Counted from the first letter of the stretch, positions 1 through 9,104 are shown. The stretch is 64,000 bases of DNA from Microbacterium trichothecenolyticum (GCF_030818955.1 NZ_JAUTBF010000001.1:3162001-3226000), one strand, 5' to 3'. Notes: a model not told the origin generated them from the letters alone. Made by a program: numbers and translations.

Positions 1-2951
1 GCGGTCGGGGGAGCGAAGCTATCGACCACCACCCCGTCGACGAGCACCTGGATCGTCTGCACCGCTGTGTACCCCGGGCGCCGCGACGCCTGGTAGCTGA
101 GCGTGTAGTCGCCGGCATCCATGTCGAGGGTCTGCGAGAACGACCCGTGCTCACCGTTGCGCGACTGCAGCAGCGCGGTCTGCGTCCCCTCCGGGGCGGT
201 CGGTGCGCCGAAGGCGCTGCCGTTGTGCTGGATGCCGGAGCGCCCGACGAACGACCAGCCCTCGGTGAAGGGCGCGGACTTCACGCCGGTCGTGGACGGC
301 GCCTCGAAGCCGGTGTTCGCCAGCTGCGCCGGCTCCGGCGCCACGGGCGCCTCGATGCGGACGGCGTCGAGGAACGCCGTGCGGTCGCCGGAGGGTGCCG
401 TCGCGCGGAACGTGATCGTGTGCCGGCCGCCGTCGGAGGTGAACGCCGGGGTGCGCTCGGTCTCGTACGAGCTCGTCGACCCCACCGTGAACGAACCGAT
501 CACGGTGTCGTCGTACAGCACGTCGAAGCTCTGCGCGGGATAGCCCGAGCGCCCGGACAGGGCGAAGACCACCTGGTACTCCCCGGCCGGGAACGCCGCC
601 TCCTGCGAGATGGTGCCCTGCACCCCGGCATCCGTCTTCAAGTACCCGACCTGCTGTCCCTCGCTGGGGGCGGGAGGACCGAGCGGACCCTGCCCGTTCT
701 GGATGCCGGAACGGCTGTCGAAGGTCCAGCCGTTCGTGAAGGGGCCGGTCTTGGATTTCGTGCCGCCGGGCTTTTCGAACCCGGCGTTGGTCAGGGTCAC
801 CAGCGGGTAGGACGACGGCAGCTCGGGGCTGACGTAGCACCGCTGCGTGCCGGTGGGGTTCGGGTCGCCGAGGGTCGCGGTGTCGCACGAGACCGGTCCG
901 GTCTTCGCCTGATAGGTGAACAGGCCGTCGCCGCCGAAGGCGACGCTCTGCTGCCCGGAGAAGAAGCACTCGCCGCCCTCGTTCGCGCACAGGGTGTACC
1001 CGTCGGGGCCCTCTGAGACGCCGCCGACCTTGAACAGACGGCTCGTGATGCCCGAGGTCTGCTTGCCGCTCGCGAACGCAGCGGCCCGGTAGAGCTTCGT
1101 GGACGTCTCGGCGAGGATGAGGGGCCGCTCGTACAGCGCCGAGCTCGCCGTCGGGTCGGAGCCGTCGGTGGTGTAGCGGATCTGGGCTCCGGCCGTCGGG
1201 GTCGACAGCGTGAGCACCTCGGACCCGGCGTATACGCCGCTGTCGAGGTCGAAATGCACCGGATCGACGCGGTTCGCGCTCAGCTGTGGGGTGACGGTGA
1301 CGATTGAGACCCCGGAGGACGTGGGGTCGGCCGTGCTCGTGGCCCGCACCGCGATCTCGCGCTCGGAGTCGACGACGGGCGGGGTGTAGACGCCCGTCGA
1401 CGACACCGAGCCGTTGCCCGTGCCCTCGACCGACCAGGTCACCCCGGCCGCGCCGTCGATCACGTCGGCGCCGAGCTGCAGCGTCGAGCCCGAGGCGACG
1501 GTGGGGTCGACATCGCTCATCCGCACCTGCAGAGCCGGGTCCGCCGTGGTGTAGACGGCGAACGAGTAGCCCTCGGCCAGGTCGTCGGTGAAGCTCGAGC
1601 CGGCCGGCAGGGTCGCCGAGACCGCGGGGAGCAGGGCGTTGTCGTCGGGGACCAGGTCGTTCGTGTAGGCGACCCGGTGGAAGTCGGCGTTCACGGCGGT
1701 GCCGCCGAAGTCGACGGTGAGGTCGGTCGGGGCTTCCCCTTTCGACTCCACCAGGACCGTGTAATCGCCCGCGGCGTCGCGGAAGGCCGCCGAGCGGACG
1801 TTCGACGACGACGACGTGGATGCCAGCACCTCGCTGTGGGCGGGGATGTAGCGGTTCAGCAGGCCCGCCGAGAGGAACGTCTTGCGCGGCTCGAGCCCGA
1901 GGGGGAGGGCGTCCCACATGTTGTACGTGCCGTTCGTGTCGCCGTCGGGGTCGACGGTCCACGTGCCGTTGAGCTGCCAGACGAGCAGCGAGTGCAGGCC
2001 GAGGTTCGCTCCCGCGATGACGTAGTTGGCGTAGCCCGAGTCCCAGCCGCTCGCGTTGTCGTCGGACCACCCGAACTCCGACATGTTGACGGGCTTGCCG
2101 CCGGCGGAGTTCTTGCGCGCGTTGATACTGTTCGGCACCGAGCCGTACGAGTCGCCGTAGGTGTGGAAGCTGTACTGGTCGAACGCGTCGCCGCCGTTCT
2201 GGGCCATATAGGTGGTCCAGGCGGGAGCGCCCGTCTCTTCCGGCCCCCAGATCTCGACCTCGTCGCGCAGGCCGTCGGCCACGAGTCGCTGGTGAACCGC
2301 CTGGGCCATCTGCAGGTAGGCGGCCTGCTGGTCGCCCGGGGCTTCGAAGTCCCAGCTGCCGTTGGGCTCGTTGTAATAGGTCAGGTACTTGACGTTGTCG
2401 TAGCCGCGGACGTTCTTCAGCTGGTCGATGAGGGCTGAAGCGGATGCCGCGTACGCGGCGTTGTCGTTGGGCGCGCTGGTCCACGGGTCGACGCCCGCGA
2501 TGGGGAACCAGTCGTGCACGGTGGAGCCGACTTTCCAGCCGAAGTTCAGTTCGATGTCGGTGCCGGCGGCCTGGAAGGCGTCGAGGTAGCGGTAGAACGC
2601 CTTCATCCGGTCGCTGTCCCAGGTGTAGACGCCCTTGTCGGGCTCCATCCAGTCGATCTGGAACCACACGCGCGCGACTTTGGGACGGATCGTGGCGATG
2701 CGCTCAGCATCCACCGCCCAGTCGGCGTCGCTGTAGCCGAAGCCGCGCGAGCGTTCCATCAGCGCGGAGGGGATGACGTTGACGCCGATGCCGAGGAAGT
2801 CGTCTTGGACGACGGCGCCGGTGTCGATCGAGACGGTGGCGGTGTCGTCGGCGGAGGCGGCCGATACATTGCCGGCGATCGCGAGGGACGCGATCACCGC
2901 GCCGGTCGTCGAGAGCGCCAACCATCGGCGCGGTGAGCGGGGGGATCTCAT
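1..2951 (-). CDS. Secreted multidomain glycoside hydrolase (clan GH-A type), 3' end outside the window
   Basis: About 983 codons are visible and the frame is still open at the left edge, so the C-terminus is missing. The first ~36 residues are a signal peptide (basic start, hydrophobic core, VSAASA before DD). Residues ~40-410 look like a (beta/alpha)8 glycosidase: YYNEPNG near residue 195 is the typical acid/base NEP motif, and NMSEFGW near 292 the likely nucleophile. This is clan GH-A; GH39-like is my best guess, but the exact family is not settled. Then come a bacterial Ig-like segment (~470-550), a chitobiase C-terminal-type domain (~560-625, IRYTTDGSDPT) and two similar jelly-roll-like modules (~715-800 and ~875-965) that each begin N(A/T)GFE and share GW-F-RSGIQ; these probably bind carbohydrate. 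Two GTAG palindromes lie upstream. A polymer-degrading role fits the neighbouring xylose genes, but the substrate is unknown. Confidence 0.88.
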   Translation of the reverse strand, partial: MRSPRSPRRWLALSTTGAVIASLAIAGNVSAASADDTATVSIDTGAVVQDDFLGIGVNVIPSALMERSRGFGYSDADWAVDAERIATIRPKVARVWFQIDWMEPDKGVYTWDSDRMKAFYRYLDAFQAAGTDIELNFGWKVGSTVHDWFPIAGVDPWTSAPNDNAAYAASASALIDQLKNVRGYDNVKYLTYYNEPNGSWDFEAPGDQQAAYLQMAQAVHQRLVADGLRDEVEIWGPEETGAPAWTTYMAQNGGDAFDQYSFHTYGDSYGSVPNSINARKNSAGGKPVNMSEFGWSDDNASGWDSGYANYVIAGANLGLHSLLVWQLNGTWTVDPDGDTNGTYNMWDALPLGLEPRKTFLSAGLLNRYIPAHSEVLASTSSSSNVRSAAFRDAAGDYTVLVESKGEAPTDLTVDFGGTAVNADFHRVAYTNDLVPDDNALLPAVSATLPAGSSFTDDLAEGYSFAVYTTADPALQVRMSDVDPTVASGSTLQLGADVIDGAAGVTWSVEGTGNGSVSSTGVYTPPVVDSEREIAVRATSTADPTSSGVSIVTVTPQLSANRVDPVHFDLDSGVYAGSEVLTLSTPTAGAQIRYTTDGSDPTASSALYERPLILAETSTKLYRAAAFASGKQTSGITSRLFKVGGVSEGPDGYTLCANEGGECFFSGQQSVAFGGDGLFTYQAKTGPVSCDTATLGDPNPTGTQRCYVSPELPSSYPLVTLTNAGFEKPGGTKSKTGPFTNGWTFDSRSGIQNGQGPLGPPAPSEGQQVGYLKTDAGVQGTISQEAAFPAGEYQVVFALSGRSGYPAQSFDVLYDDTVIGSFTVGSTSSYETERTPAFTSDGGRHTITFRATAPSGDRTAFLDAVRIEAPVAPEPAQLANTGFEAPSTTGVKSAPFTEGWSFVGRSGIQHNGSAFGAPTAPEGTQTALLQSRNGEHGSFSQTLDMDAGDYTLSYQASRRPGYTAVQTIQVLVDGVVVDSFAPPT

Positions 2952-2990
2952 GAGGACTCCGTCGTCGTTGAGGGATGAGGAAGCCGCGAG

Positions 2991-3003
2991 GTAGTTCAAC
3001 TAC
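2991..3003. promoter_or_regulatory. Palindromic operator GTAGTTCAACTAC
   Basis: A perfect 13-bp palindrome 40 bp upstream of the glycosidase start codon. A related site GTAGTTTAGCTAC lies 83 bp further upstream. Position and symmetry suggest binding of a dimeric repressor; which one is unknown. Confidence 0.6.
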
Positions 3004-3073
3004 ATACTTCGGCTCTCGGTGAGAGTAATCGGGTGCATCGGGTCTCCACAAGGGTATTTGAAAGGTAGTGTGT

Positions 3074-3086
3074 GTAGTTTAGCTAC
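3074..3086. promoter_or_regulatory. Second palindromic operator GTAGTTTAGCTAC
   Basis: Shares the GTAG-N5-CTAC frame with the site at 2991-3003 and lies about 120 bp upstream of the glycosidase start. The flanks extend the symmetry (GGTAG at 3064-3068 and CTACC at 3083-3087). The paired arrangement suggests looping or cooperative repression; this is inference. Confidence 0.5.
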
Positions 3087-3212
3087 CTTACTCGTGGTCT
3101 CCGCGGGGTGAGACGTCGACTTCACCCTCGACGGCTACGGCTGCCCGTGGTCGGGTGTCATCCGTCCGGGAGAACGTCGCATCGCGTGAGGTGATCCCCG
3201 TAGGGGCCCGCG

Positions 3213-4460
3213 CTACAGGCCCAGCGTCCGCCGCAGGAAATCGTTGCGGAAGACCCCGCGCGGGTCGGCATCCCGTGCCGCGGCGAGAAAGCCATCGACT
3301 CGGGGAAGCGTCGCGCGCACGGCCTCGCCGGGCATGGCGAACGCCTTGCCCCAGTGCGGGCGAACCTCGAACGGTGCCAACGCCGCCTCGATGCGCGGGA
3401 GCACCGCGAGCACGCCCTCGGTGTCGTTGCGCCAGGTGAAGTGGATCGCGAGGACGTCGCGCTGGAAGGCGGGGCTGAGCCACAGCTCGTCGGCGGCGAC
3501 GGTGCGAAGTTCGGTGACGAGCAGCTGTGCGTCGAACGCCGGCGCGATGGCGCGGACGGCGGCGAGGGCCTCTCGCGCGGCCGAGAACGGCACGAAGTAC
3601 TCCGACTGGATCTCGTCGCCGTCGCTGGGCAGGGCATCGGCGCGGAAGTGCGGCAGCCGGGTGTGCCAGGGGCCCTCGGTGCCGCGGGGAGTGGTGTTGT
3701 CGACGGTGCGAATACGTCCGAGGTGGATGTCGTCGCCGACGGGTCGTCCGCCGAGCTCCTCCACCCAGTCGGGCGCGCCGTCGTCGCTCTTGGCCCAGAC
3801 GAGGTCGTGCGCCGGGTCGCCCCACGTCGTGAAGACGCTGACGCTGCGCGAGCCGCCGAACACCCGCTCGGGGTCGCCGGCGATGTCGTCCCAGGCCACG
3901 CCCGTGTACGCCTGCTGCGTCACGGTGTAGGTCGGCTCGGTCTGCAGCTCGAGGGCGATGATCACGCCGAAGGCGCCGATTCCGAGAGCCGCGGCGGGGA
4001 ACCACGCGTGCGCCCGATCGATCCGGTGCGTCTGGCCCTCGGCATCCATGATCTCCAGCGCGCGGACGGCGCTCGACAGATTGCCGTTGCGCACCCCCGA
4101 GCCGTGGGTGCCCGTGGCGGTGGCGCCGGCGACGGAGATGTGCGGGAGCGAGCCGAGGTTGTGCAGGGCACGGCCCTCGGCCTCGATGACGGGCGCGAGT
4201 TGCGCGAAGGTGACGAGCCCCTCGACGCGCACGCGGTCGCCCACCATCTCGACGCGGATCGGCAAGCGCTCGAGCGATACCAGGGCCGCGTCGGAGTCGG
4301 CCACATCATTGAACGTGTGCCGCGTGGCTTGTACGCGCAAGGTGCGGGCGGATGCCACGACCTCGGCGAGCTCGTCGAGATCGCCGGGAAGCAGCACGTC
4401 GGTCGCGCGGTAGCGGTGGTTGCCCGACCAGGTCGTGCCGGCGTCACGTCGTTGGGTCAC
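3213..4460 (-). CDS. Alditol (xylitol/sorbitol) oxidase, FAD-linked
   Basis: A 415-residue flavoprotein of the AldO type, which oxidises the terminal hydroxyl of alditols to the aldose with O2, producing H2O2. It aligns from memory along its whole length with Streptomyces AldO: WSGN-Y near the N-terminus, ATRHTFND with His48 at the position of the histidine covalently holding FAD, SLPHISVAG and ATGTHGSG (~115-122) in the FAD-binding domain, and PHWGK near residue 370 in the substrate domain. I chose the GTG at 4460, which gives the usual short lead before the first conserved Trp; a GTG at 4475 is possible. It is monocistronic, between the secreted glycosidase and the ROK repressor. That places it among pentose genes, where xylitol or a related polyol would be a sensible substrate. 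Confidence 0.9.
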   Translation of the reverse strand: MTQRRDAGTTWSGNHRYRATDVLLPGDLDELAEVVASARTLRVQATRHTFNDVADSDAALVSLERLPIRVEMVGDRVRVEGLVTFAQLAPVIEAEGRALHNLGSLPHISVAGATATGTHGSGVRNGNLSSAVRALEIMDAEGQTHRIDRAHAWFPAAALGIGAFGVIIALELQTEPTYTVTQQAYTGVAWDDIAGDPERVFGGSRSVSVFTTWGDPAHDLVWAKSDDGAPDWVEELGGRPVGDDIHLGRIRTVDNTTPRGTEGPWHTRLPHFRADALPSDGDEIQSEYFVPFSAAREALAAVRAIAPAFDAQLLVTELRTVAADELWLSPAFQRDVLAIHFTWRNDTEGVLAVLPRIEAALAPFEVRPHWGKAFAMPGEAVRATLPRVDGFLAAARDADPRGVFRNDFLRRTLGL

Positions 4461-4582
4461 GCCTCCATCCTGCACCGTGTCACCGAGATCGGGGCGAGAG
4501 CCGTCACCGCCGCAAACAGGGAACCGTCACCGCCGTCACCGTCGTGGGCGCCGGGGAGGGAGGGAGAGGCGCGGCCCCGATC

Positions 4583-5743
4583 TCAGCGCGCAGGGAACAG
4601 CGCGGCCTCGAACACCGCCTCGGCGGCCCCCACGAGCAGGCGGTCCTCGCCCAGCTCGGCGACGGCCAGGCGTAGTCCCTCGGTGCAGGCCGGGATGGTC
4701 TGGGTGCGCACGGCGGCGTCGAGAGCCTCGAGGTCGTGGGCGGCCAGGACCGCGAGGAACCCGCCCAGCACGATCACCGCGGGGTTCAGCACGTTGGCGG
4801 CGTTGGCGAGCGCCGTCGCGAGGATCCGCCGCTGCCGGTCGACCTCCGCGTGGGCCGCCGGGTCGGTGGTGGATGCCAGGGCTGCGGCCAGGACCGCATC
4901 GTCACCGCCCTCGAGCCCCACGGCCTCGAGCAGGAACGCGCGGCTGACCTCGTCTTCGAGCACGCCGTCCGGTGCGCGCCGGTCGGCTGCGTCGGCGATG
5001 CCGGGCCGATTCTGGCCGAACTCCCCGGCGTACCCGCCCGCCCCGCCGAGAGGGACGCCGCCCACGATCACGGCACCGCCGATGCCGCTCGCCCCGCCGT
5101 TGAGGTAGACCACGTCGTGCGCGCCGCGCGCGGCGCCGAAGAGGTACTCGGCCAGGGCGCCGAGGGCTGCGTCGTTGCCGACGTGGGCGCGCAAGCCCGT
5201 GGCATCCGCGAGCATCACCCCGATACGCGCCTCGATCCAGCCGAGGTGCGGCGCCTCGCGGACGACGCCGTCGGCGGCGCGAACCGGGCCGGGCACGGCT
5301 GCGCCCACCCCGACGATGCGAGCGCTCGCCAGGGGGCCGCCATGCCACACCGACAGGCGTTCGGCGACGAGTTCGGCGACGCGCGCCGGAGTCACCAGCG
5401 CGGGCTGCTCGATGCGCTCGCGCACGACGACGGTGCCGTCCAGGCTGATCGCGCCGATGTCGACCGCGTCGACCTCGGGGTTGACCGCGAGGGCGACGAC
5501 CCGGGGATCGGGCATGACGATGGGCGACGGTCGACCGACGCGGCCCTGGGCGTCGGAGGCGCGCTCGACGACGAGTCCCGCGCGCTGCAACTCCCCCACG
5601 AGGTCGGCGATCGTCGAGCGGTTCAGCCCCGTCGCCTCGGTGAGGGCGGCGCGCGATCGCGGACCCTCCCGGTGCACGGTGCGCAGCACGAGAGAGAGGT
5701 TGGCACGGCGCATGCCGTCGCCTCGACTGCCCGCGGTGACCAT
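4583..5743 (-). CDS. ROK-family transcriptional repressor (XylR-type)
   Basis: 386 residues: an N-terminal winged helix (~15-70, with SRAALTEATGLNRSTIADLVGELQ split around the turn) followed by a ROK sugar-kinase-like domain (~85-386) containing GGASGIGGAVI. ROK regulators repress sugar operons until the sugar binds this domain. The zinc-binding CxCGxxGC motif usual after the GE-G segment is absent: the protein reads GEFGQNRPGI followed by ADAADRR. The ATG at 5743 is preferred over upstream in-frame codons because the HTH follows immediately. It lies about 1.8 kb from xylA, whose upstream region has a TGTTG-N7-CAACA inverted repeat, so control of the xylose genes is the likely role. Confidence 0.85.
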   Translation of the reverse strand: MVTAGSRGDGMRRANLSLVLRTVHREGPRSRAALTEATGLNRSTIADLVGELQRAGLVVERASDAQGRVGRPSPIVMPDPRVVALAVNPEVDAVDIGAISLDGTVVVRERIEQPALVTPARVAELVAERLSVWHGGPLASARIVGVGAAVPGPVRAADGVVREAPHLGWIEARIGVMLADATGLRAHVGNDAALGALAEYLFGAARGAHDVVYLNGGASGIGGAVIVGGVPLGGAGGYAGEFGQNRPGIADAADRRAPDGVLEDEVSRAFLLEAVGLEGGDDAVLAAALASTTDPAAHAEVDRQRRILATALANAANVLNPAVIVLGGFLAVLAAHDLEALDAAVRTQTIPACTEGLRLAVAELGEDRLLVGAAEAVFEAALFPAR

Positions 5744-5800
5744 GCGACCACTGTGCCACGGGCGCGTGCCCCGCCGCGTCGAGGGCCGCTCGCTCGGCGG

Positions 5801-5867
5801 CATAAACGCGATTCGCGCGCATAAACGCGGTGTCAACGTGTTTCTGCGCGCGGAAGGCGTTTATGCG
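5801..5867. repeat. Intergenic hairpin repeat, family B (CATAAACGCG units)
   Basis: Two direct copies of CATAAACGCG (5801-5810 and 5820-5829) and an inverted copy CGTTTATG (5858-5865) fill the gap between the ROK gene and the peroxidase gene. The segment can fold into a stem-loop. Its style matches the other hairpin families in the window, but its sequence is different. Confidence 0.6.
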
Positions 5868-5946
5868 TTGGTGGCGCGGGGTGCTCATCGCGAGGCATCG
5901 CCGCCATTCCCACCCCCGGTCACGCGGGCGGTGCCAGGATCGGAGC

Positions 5947-6432
5947 ATGGACCTTTCCGGCATCCCCGTCACCACCCTCCAGGGCGAACAGACCACGTTC
6001 GGCGCGCTCGCCGACGGCAAGGCCGCGCTCGTCGTGAACGTCGCCTCGCGCTGCGGGCTCTCGGGTCAATACGAGACGCTCGAAGAGCTGCACAAGCGCT
6101 ACGCCGACCGCGGGTTCACCGTGATCGGCTTTCCGAGCAATCAGTTCCTGCAGGAGTTGAGCGACAGCGAGAAGATCGCCGAGTACTGCTCGGCGACGTG
6201 GGGCGTCACCTTCCCCATGACCGAGAAGGTCAAGGTCAACGGTCGCAACGCCCACCCGCTGTACAAAGAGCTGACGCAGACTCCGGATGCCGAGGGCAAG
6301 ACCGGCCGCATCTCGTGGAACTTCGAGAAGTTCGTGGTCGCCCCCGACGGTCGCGTCACGCGTTTCAGCCCGCGCACGCTGCCCGACGCACCCGAGGTCA
6401 TCGCCGCGATCGAGGACGCGCTGCCGCGCTGA
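5947..6432 (+). CDS. Glutathione peroxidase family thiol peroxidase
   Basis: 161 residues, the normal length for bacterial GPx homologues, which reduce peroxides, usually with thioredoxin as donor. The peroxidatic Cys36 sits in NVASRCGLSGQY. The tetrad partners are present as Gln66 in FPSNQF and Trp124-Asn125 in SWNFEKF. The usual FPCNQF Cys is Ser here. Cys81 in AEYCSATWG is the only other Cys, so it may resolve, or the enzyme may work as a one-Cys peroxidase. The ATG at 5947 follows a GGAG-containing leader and starts the conserved domain directly. The upstream gap carries the family B repeat. It may protect against H2O2, for instance from the nearby alditol oxidase, though that link is only positional. 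Confidence 0.92.
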   Translation: MDLSGIPVTTLQGEQTTFGALADGKAALVVNVASRCGLSGQYETLEELHKRYADRGFTVIGFPSNQFLQELSDSEKIAEYCSATWGVTFPMTEKVKVNGRNAHPLYKELTQTPDAEGKTGRISWNFEKFVVAPDGRVTRFSPRTLPDAPEVIAAIEDALPR

Positions 6433-6537
6433 CGCGTCGCCCGCGCTCGTGCAGCCGCGCCCGCGCCCGCCCGGCGGGGAAGGGCGCGGGAGATGGGGGC
6501 CTATCCTGACCGGGACCCGATCCGCGAAGGAGTCCCC

Positions 6538-7434
6538 ATGGCAGATGCCGTCGTCCTCGTCTCCGGTGGTGCGGCCGTCACGCCGTACACCGATCCCGAG
6601 CGGGCCGCGGCGACCGGTCTCGCCGCGGGCAACACCCTCACCGCGCTGCGCGCCCACCTGCTCGAGCGCGGGGTGCCGGTGTTCACCGCGCCGGCGCGCC
6701 TGGGCGTCGGAGAGGTGCGGGTGGATGCCGGATGGCAGGGCTTCGATGACGTTCCCGTCGTGCTGCCCGAGGGCGTCACCATCAACTCCGTCGGCGCGAT
6801 CGACGACGCCGGCGTGGCGCTCGCCGCGTTCCTGCGGTGGCTCGCCGACGAACATGCGCTGACCGGCATCGATCTCGTCGGGCATTCGATGGGCGGGCTG
6901 TTCTCGCGGGCGGCGATCCGCGAGCTGGCGTCTGGCGGTCCGCGCGTCGAGCGCTTGATCACCCTCGGCACCCCGTGGGACGGCGCGGTGCTCGGCGACG
7001 CCGTCGCGGGCGAGATCACGGATGCCGACGCGCACGGCGACCCGGCCACCTCGACGATTCTCGCGCAGGCGCGGGAGTACGCGGCCGCGCACTCGCAGGG
7101 CGCGGCCGAGCAGGTGGCGCGGGGCTTCCTCCGACCGTGGAACGTGGCGCAGGCGGGGGTGCTCGACGATATCGCGGTGACCGCGATCGGTGCCGGGTAT
7201 TTCGCGGCGGCGACCGAGCCGGCGCAGCTGTGGCCGCACGACGGCCTGGTGTCTTTGCGCAGCGGGCGCGCCGACGACGTGCCCGCTGCGGTCCTGCCCC
7301 GAGTCGAGCGGCACTCGTTCGCCGACGACGTGCACAGCATCTTCTTCGCCGACGCCTTCGGGTTGCCGTGGGAGCGTGCGCTGACGTGGAACCCGGAGGT
7401 CTTCGCCGTCGTCGACGCGGCTCGGGGAATGTGA
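6538..7434 (+). CDS. Alpha/beta hydrolase, lipase-like
   Basis: 298 residues with a GHSMGG nucleophile elbow (Ser117) in an alpha/beta hydrolase fold. Following text of the type [11 protein letters not shown] is typical of triacylglycerol lipase-like and PGAP1-like esterases. A likely catalytic His lies in [10 protein letters not shown] near residue 260. There is no signal peptide, so it is probably cytoplasmic. The start is supported by GAAGGAG seven bases upstream and a TATCCT -10-like box at 6503-6508. It lies between the peroxidase and xylA on the same strand, with about 100 bp to each. The substrate is unknown and the sequence does not decide between lipase and esterase. Confidence 0.85.
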   Translation: MADAVVLVSGGAAVTPYTDPERAAATGLAAGNTLTALRAHLLERGVPVFTAPARLGVGEVRVDAGWQGFDDVPVVLPEGVTINSVGAIDDAGVALAAFLRWLADEHALTGIDLVGHSMGGLFSRAAIRELASGGPRVERLITLGTPWDGAVLGDAVAGEITDADAHGDPATSTILAQAREYAAAHSQGAAEQVARGFLRPWNVAQAGVLDDIAVTAIGAGYFAAATEPAQLWPHDGLVSLRSGRADDVPAAVLPRVERHSFADDVHSIFFADAFGLPWERALTWNPEVFAVVDAARGM

Positions 7435-7468
7435 CGGCAGCGCTGGACGCGGTGGCATCCGGGGTATA

Positions 7469-7485
7469 TGTTGTGAAAACCAACA
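7469..7485. promoter_or_regulatory. Probable XylR/ROK operator upstream of xylA
   Basis: TGTTG (7469-7473) and CAACA (7481-7485) form an inverted repeat with a 7-bp A-rich spacer, about 50 bp before the xylA start and beside a TATAT box. ROK repressors bind A/T-rich inverted repeats of this kind. The neighbouring ROK gene is the obvious candidate, by inference. Confidence 0.5.
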
Positions 7486-7534
7486 AACCCGGGGGCGTCA
7501 CCGCGCGCCCGTGCGTCCATGCGAAGGAGCAGGA

Positions 7535-8737
7535 ATGCCCACCCCCACCCGCGATGACAAGTTCTCGTTCGGACTCTGGACCATCGGCTACAACGGCGCC
7601 GACCCGTTCGGCGGCCCGACCCGCCCGGCGCTGGACGTCGTGCACGCGGTCGAGAAGCTCTCGGAGCTCGGCGCCTACGGCCTGACCTTCCACGACGACG
7701 ACCTCTTCGCCTTCGGCTCCACGGATGCCGAGCGCCAGATGCAGATCGACCGCCTCAAGGGCGCTCTCGCCGACACCGGCGTGATCGTGCCGATGGTCAC
7801 GACGAACCTCTTCTCGGCCCCCGTCTTCAAGGACGGCGGCTTCACCTCGAACGACCGCCAGGTGCGTCGTTTCGCGCTGCGCAAGGTGCTGCGCAACCTC
7901 GACCTCGCCGCCGAGCTCGGCGCGAAGACGTTCGTGATGTGGGGCGGCCGCGAGGGTGCCGAGTACGACTCCGCGAAGGACATCCGCCAGGCCCTCGAGC
8001 GCTACCGCGAGGCCGTCAACCTGCTCGGCGACTACGTCACCGACAAGGGCTACGACATCCGTTTCGCGATCGAGCCCAAGCCCAACGAGCCCCGCGGCGA
8101 CATCCTGCTGCCGACCCTCGGGCACGCGATCGCGTTCATCGACTCGCTCGAGCGCCCCGAGCTGGTGGGCCTGAACCCCGAGGTCGGCCACGAGCAGATG
8201 GCGGGCCTGAACTTCGCCGCCGGTATTGCCCAGGCGCTGTACCACGGCAAGCTCTTCCACATCGACCTCAACGGCCAGCGCGGCATCAAGTACGACCAGG
8301 ACCTCGTCTTCGGCCACGGCGACCTGCACAACGCGTTCGCCCTCGTCGACCTGCTCGAGAACGGCGGCTACTCTGCTGATGGGCACCCCGGCGTCCCCGC
8401 GTACGACGGTCCCCGTCACTTCGACTACAAGCCCTCGCGCACCGAGGACGAGTCGGGCGTCTGGGACTCGGTCTCGGCCAACATGAACACCTACCTGCTG
8501 CTCAAGGAGCGCGCCGCGGCCTTCCGCGCCGACCCCGAGGTGCAGGAGGCGCTCGCCGCCGCCAAGGTGCCCGAGCTCGCGCAGCCCACGCTGAACGAGG
8601 GCGAGTCGTACGACGACCTCCTCGCCGATCGCTCGGCGTACGAGGACTTCGACACCGACGCGTACCTCGGCGGCAAGGGCTTCGGCTTCGTCCGCCTGCA
8701 GCAGCTCGCCACCGAGCACCTGCTCGGCGCGCGCTGA
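7535..8737 (+). CDS. xylA: Xylose isomerase
   Basis: 400 residues, the size of the compact actinobacterial (class I) xylose isomerases, which interconvert D-xylose and D-xylulose using two divalent metals. Diagnostic segments are present: [10 protein letters not shown] with the catalytic His53 and its Asp56 partner, [18 protein letters not shown] with metal ligands, [16 protein letters not shown] and HIDLNGQRG. The ATG at 7535 follows GAAGGAGCAGGA. A probable repressor operator lies at 7469-7485. A strong GC hairpin follows the stop codon, then three copies of repeat A separate it from xylB, so the two genes are probably not one simple transcript. Cytoplasmic; first step of xylose use. Confidence 0.97.
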   Translation: MPTPTRDDKFSFGLWTIGYNGADPFGGPTRPALDVVHAVEKLSELGAYGLTFHDDDLFAFGSTDAERQMQIDRLKGALADTGVIVPMVTTNLFSAPVFKDGGFTSNDRQVRRFALRKVLRNLDLAAELGAKTFVMWGGREGAEYDSAKDIRQALERYREAVNLLGDYVTDKGYDIRFAIEPKPNEPRGDILLPTLGHAIAFIDSLERPELVGLNPEVGHEQMAGLNFAAGIAQALYHGKLFHIDLNGQRGIKYDQDLVFGHGDLHNAFALVDLLENGGYSADGHPGVPAYDGPRHFDYKPSRTEDESGVWDSVSANMNTYLLLKERAAAFRADPEVQEALAAAKVPELAQPTLNEGESYDDLLADRSAYEDFDTDAYLGGKGFGFVRLQQLATEHLLGAR

Positions 8738-8744
8738 TCCCCCC

Positions 8745-8775
8745 GGGGTCCGGATGCCGGCGGCATCCGGACCCC
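8745..8775 (+). terminator. Hairpin terminator after xylA
   Basis: A 14-bp perfect stem (GGGGTCCGGATGCC with its complement at 8762-8775) and a 3-base loop begin seven bases after the xylA stop. No T-run follows, as is common in high-GC actinobacteria. Confidence 0.7.
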
Positions 8776-8810
8776 GCGAGCCGCGGCATCCGGGCGCCCG
8801 GTAGTTCTCC

Positions 8811-8872
8811 GTTGAGTGTCCAAAACACGCCGCACAGGTCGCACCCCACGCGGCGTGTCCTGGACGCTCAAC
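8811..8872. repeat. Family A hairpin repeat, copy 1
   Basis: A 62-bp unit with 23-base arms: left GTTGAGTGTCC then ACACGCCGC; right GCGGCGTGT then GGACGCTCAAC. The loop is about 16 bases. It is the first of three copies in the 524-bp gap between xylA and xylB, which holds no gene; the rest of the gap is very GC-rich simple sequence. Confidence 0.9.
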
Positions 8873-8941
8873 CCCGGCCCGGCCCGCGCGGAACCTACTC
8901 ACCCCCGCCCGACCCGCGCGGGCACGCGCGAAACCCCTCCC

Positions 8942-9003
8942 GTTGAGTGTCCAAAACACGCCGCGCGGGTCCCACCTCACGCGGCGTTTCCTGGACGCTC
9001 AAC
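8942..9003. repeat. Family A hairpin repeat, copy 2
   Basis: Same 62-bp layout as copy 1, with arms starting GTTGAGTGTCC and ending GGACGCTCAAC. The short filler between copies is also similar (CCGGCCCGGCC-type runs), so the unit plus spacer seems to have been duplicated. Confidence 0.9.
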
Positions 9004-9042
9004 CCCGGCCCGGCCGGCGCGGGCACACGCGCCATCCCTCTC

Positions 9043-9104
9043 ATTGAGTGTCCGAGACACGCCGCACAGGTAGCACCAGACGCGGCGTTTCCTGGACACT
9101 CAAC
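9043..9104. repeat. Family A hairpin repeat, copy 3
   Basis: A 62-bp unit beginning ATTGAGTGTCC and ending GGACACTCAAC. It is followed by a GC-rich stretch of GGCCCCGGCC-type repeats to about 9175, then the xylB leader. Confidence 0.9.

Noticed and set aside
151..2667. An 838-residue frame on the same strand as the secreted glycosidase
   Set aside because: It is a shifted frame rich in Arg and Pro. The true gene is the other frame, which is open from 2951 to the window edge and shows a signal peptide and domains.
5744..5836. N-terminal extension of the ROK repressor
   Set aside because: The extra residues come from the family B repeat and have no similarity to ROK proteins.
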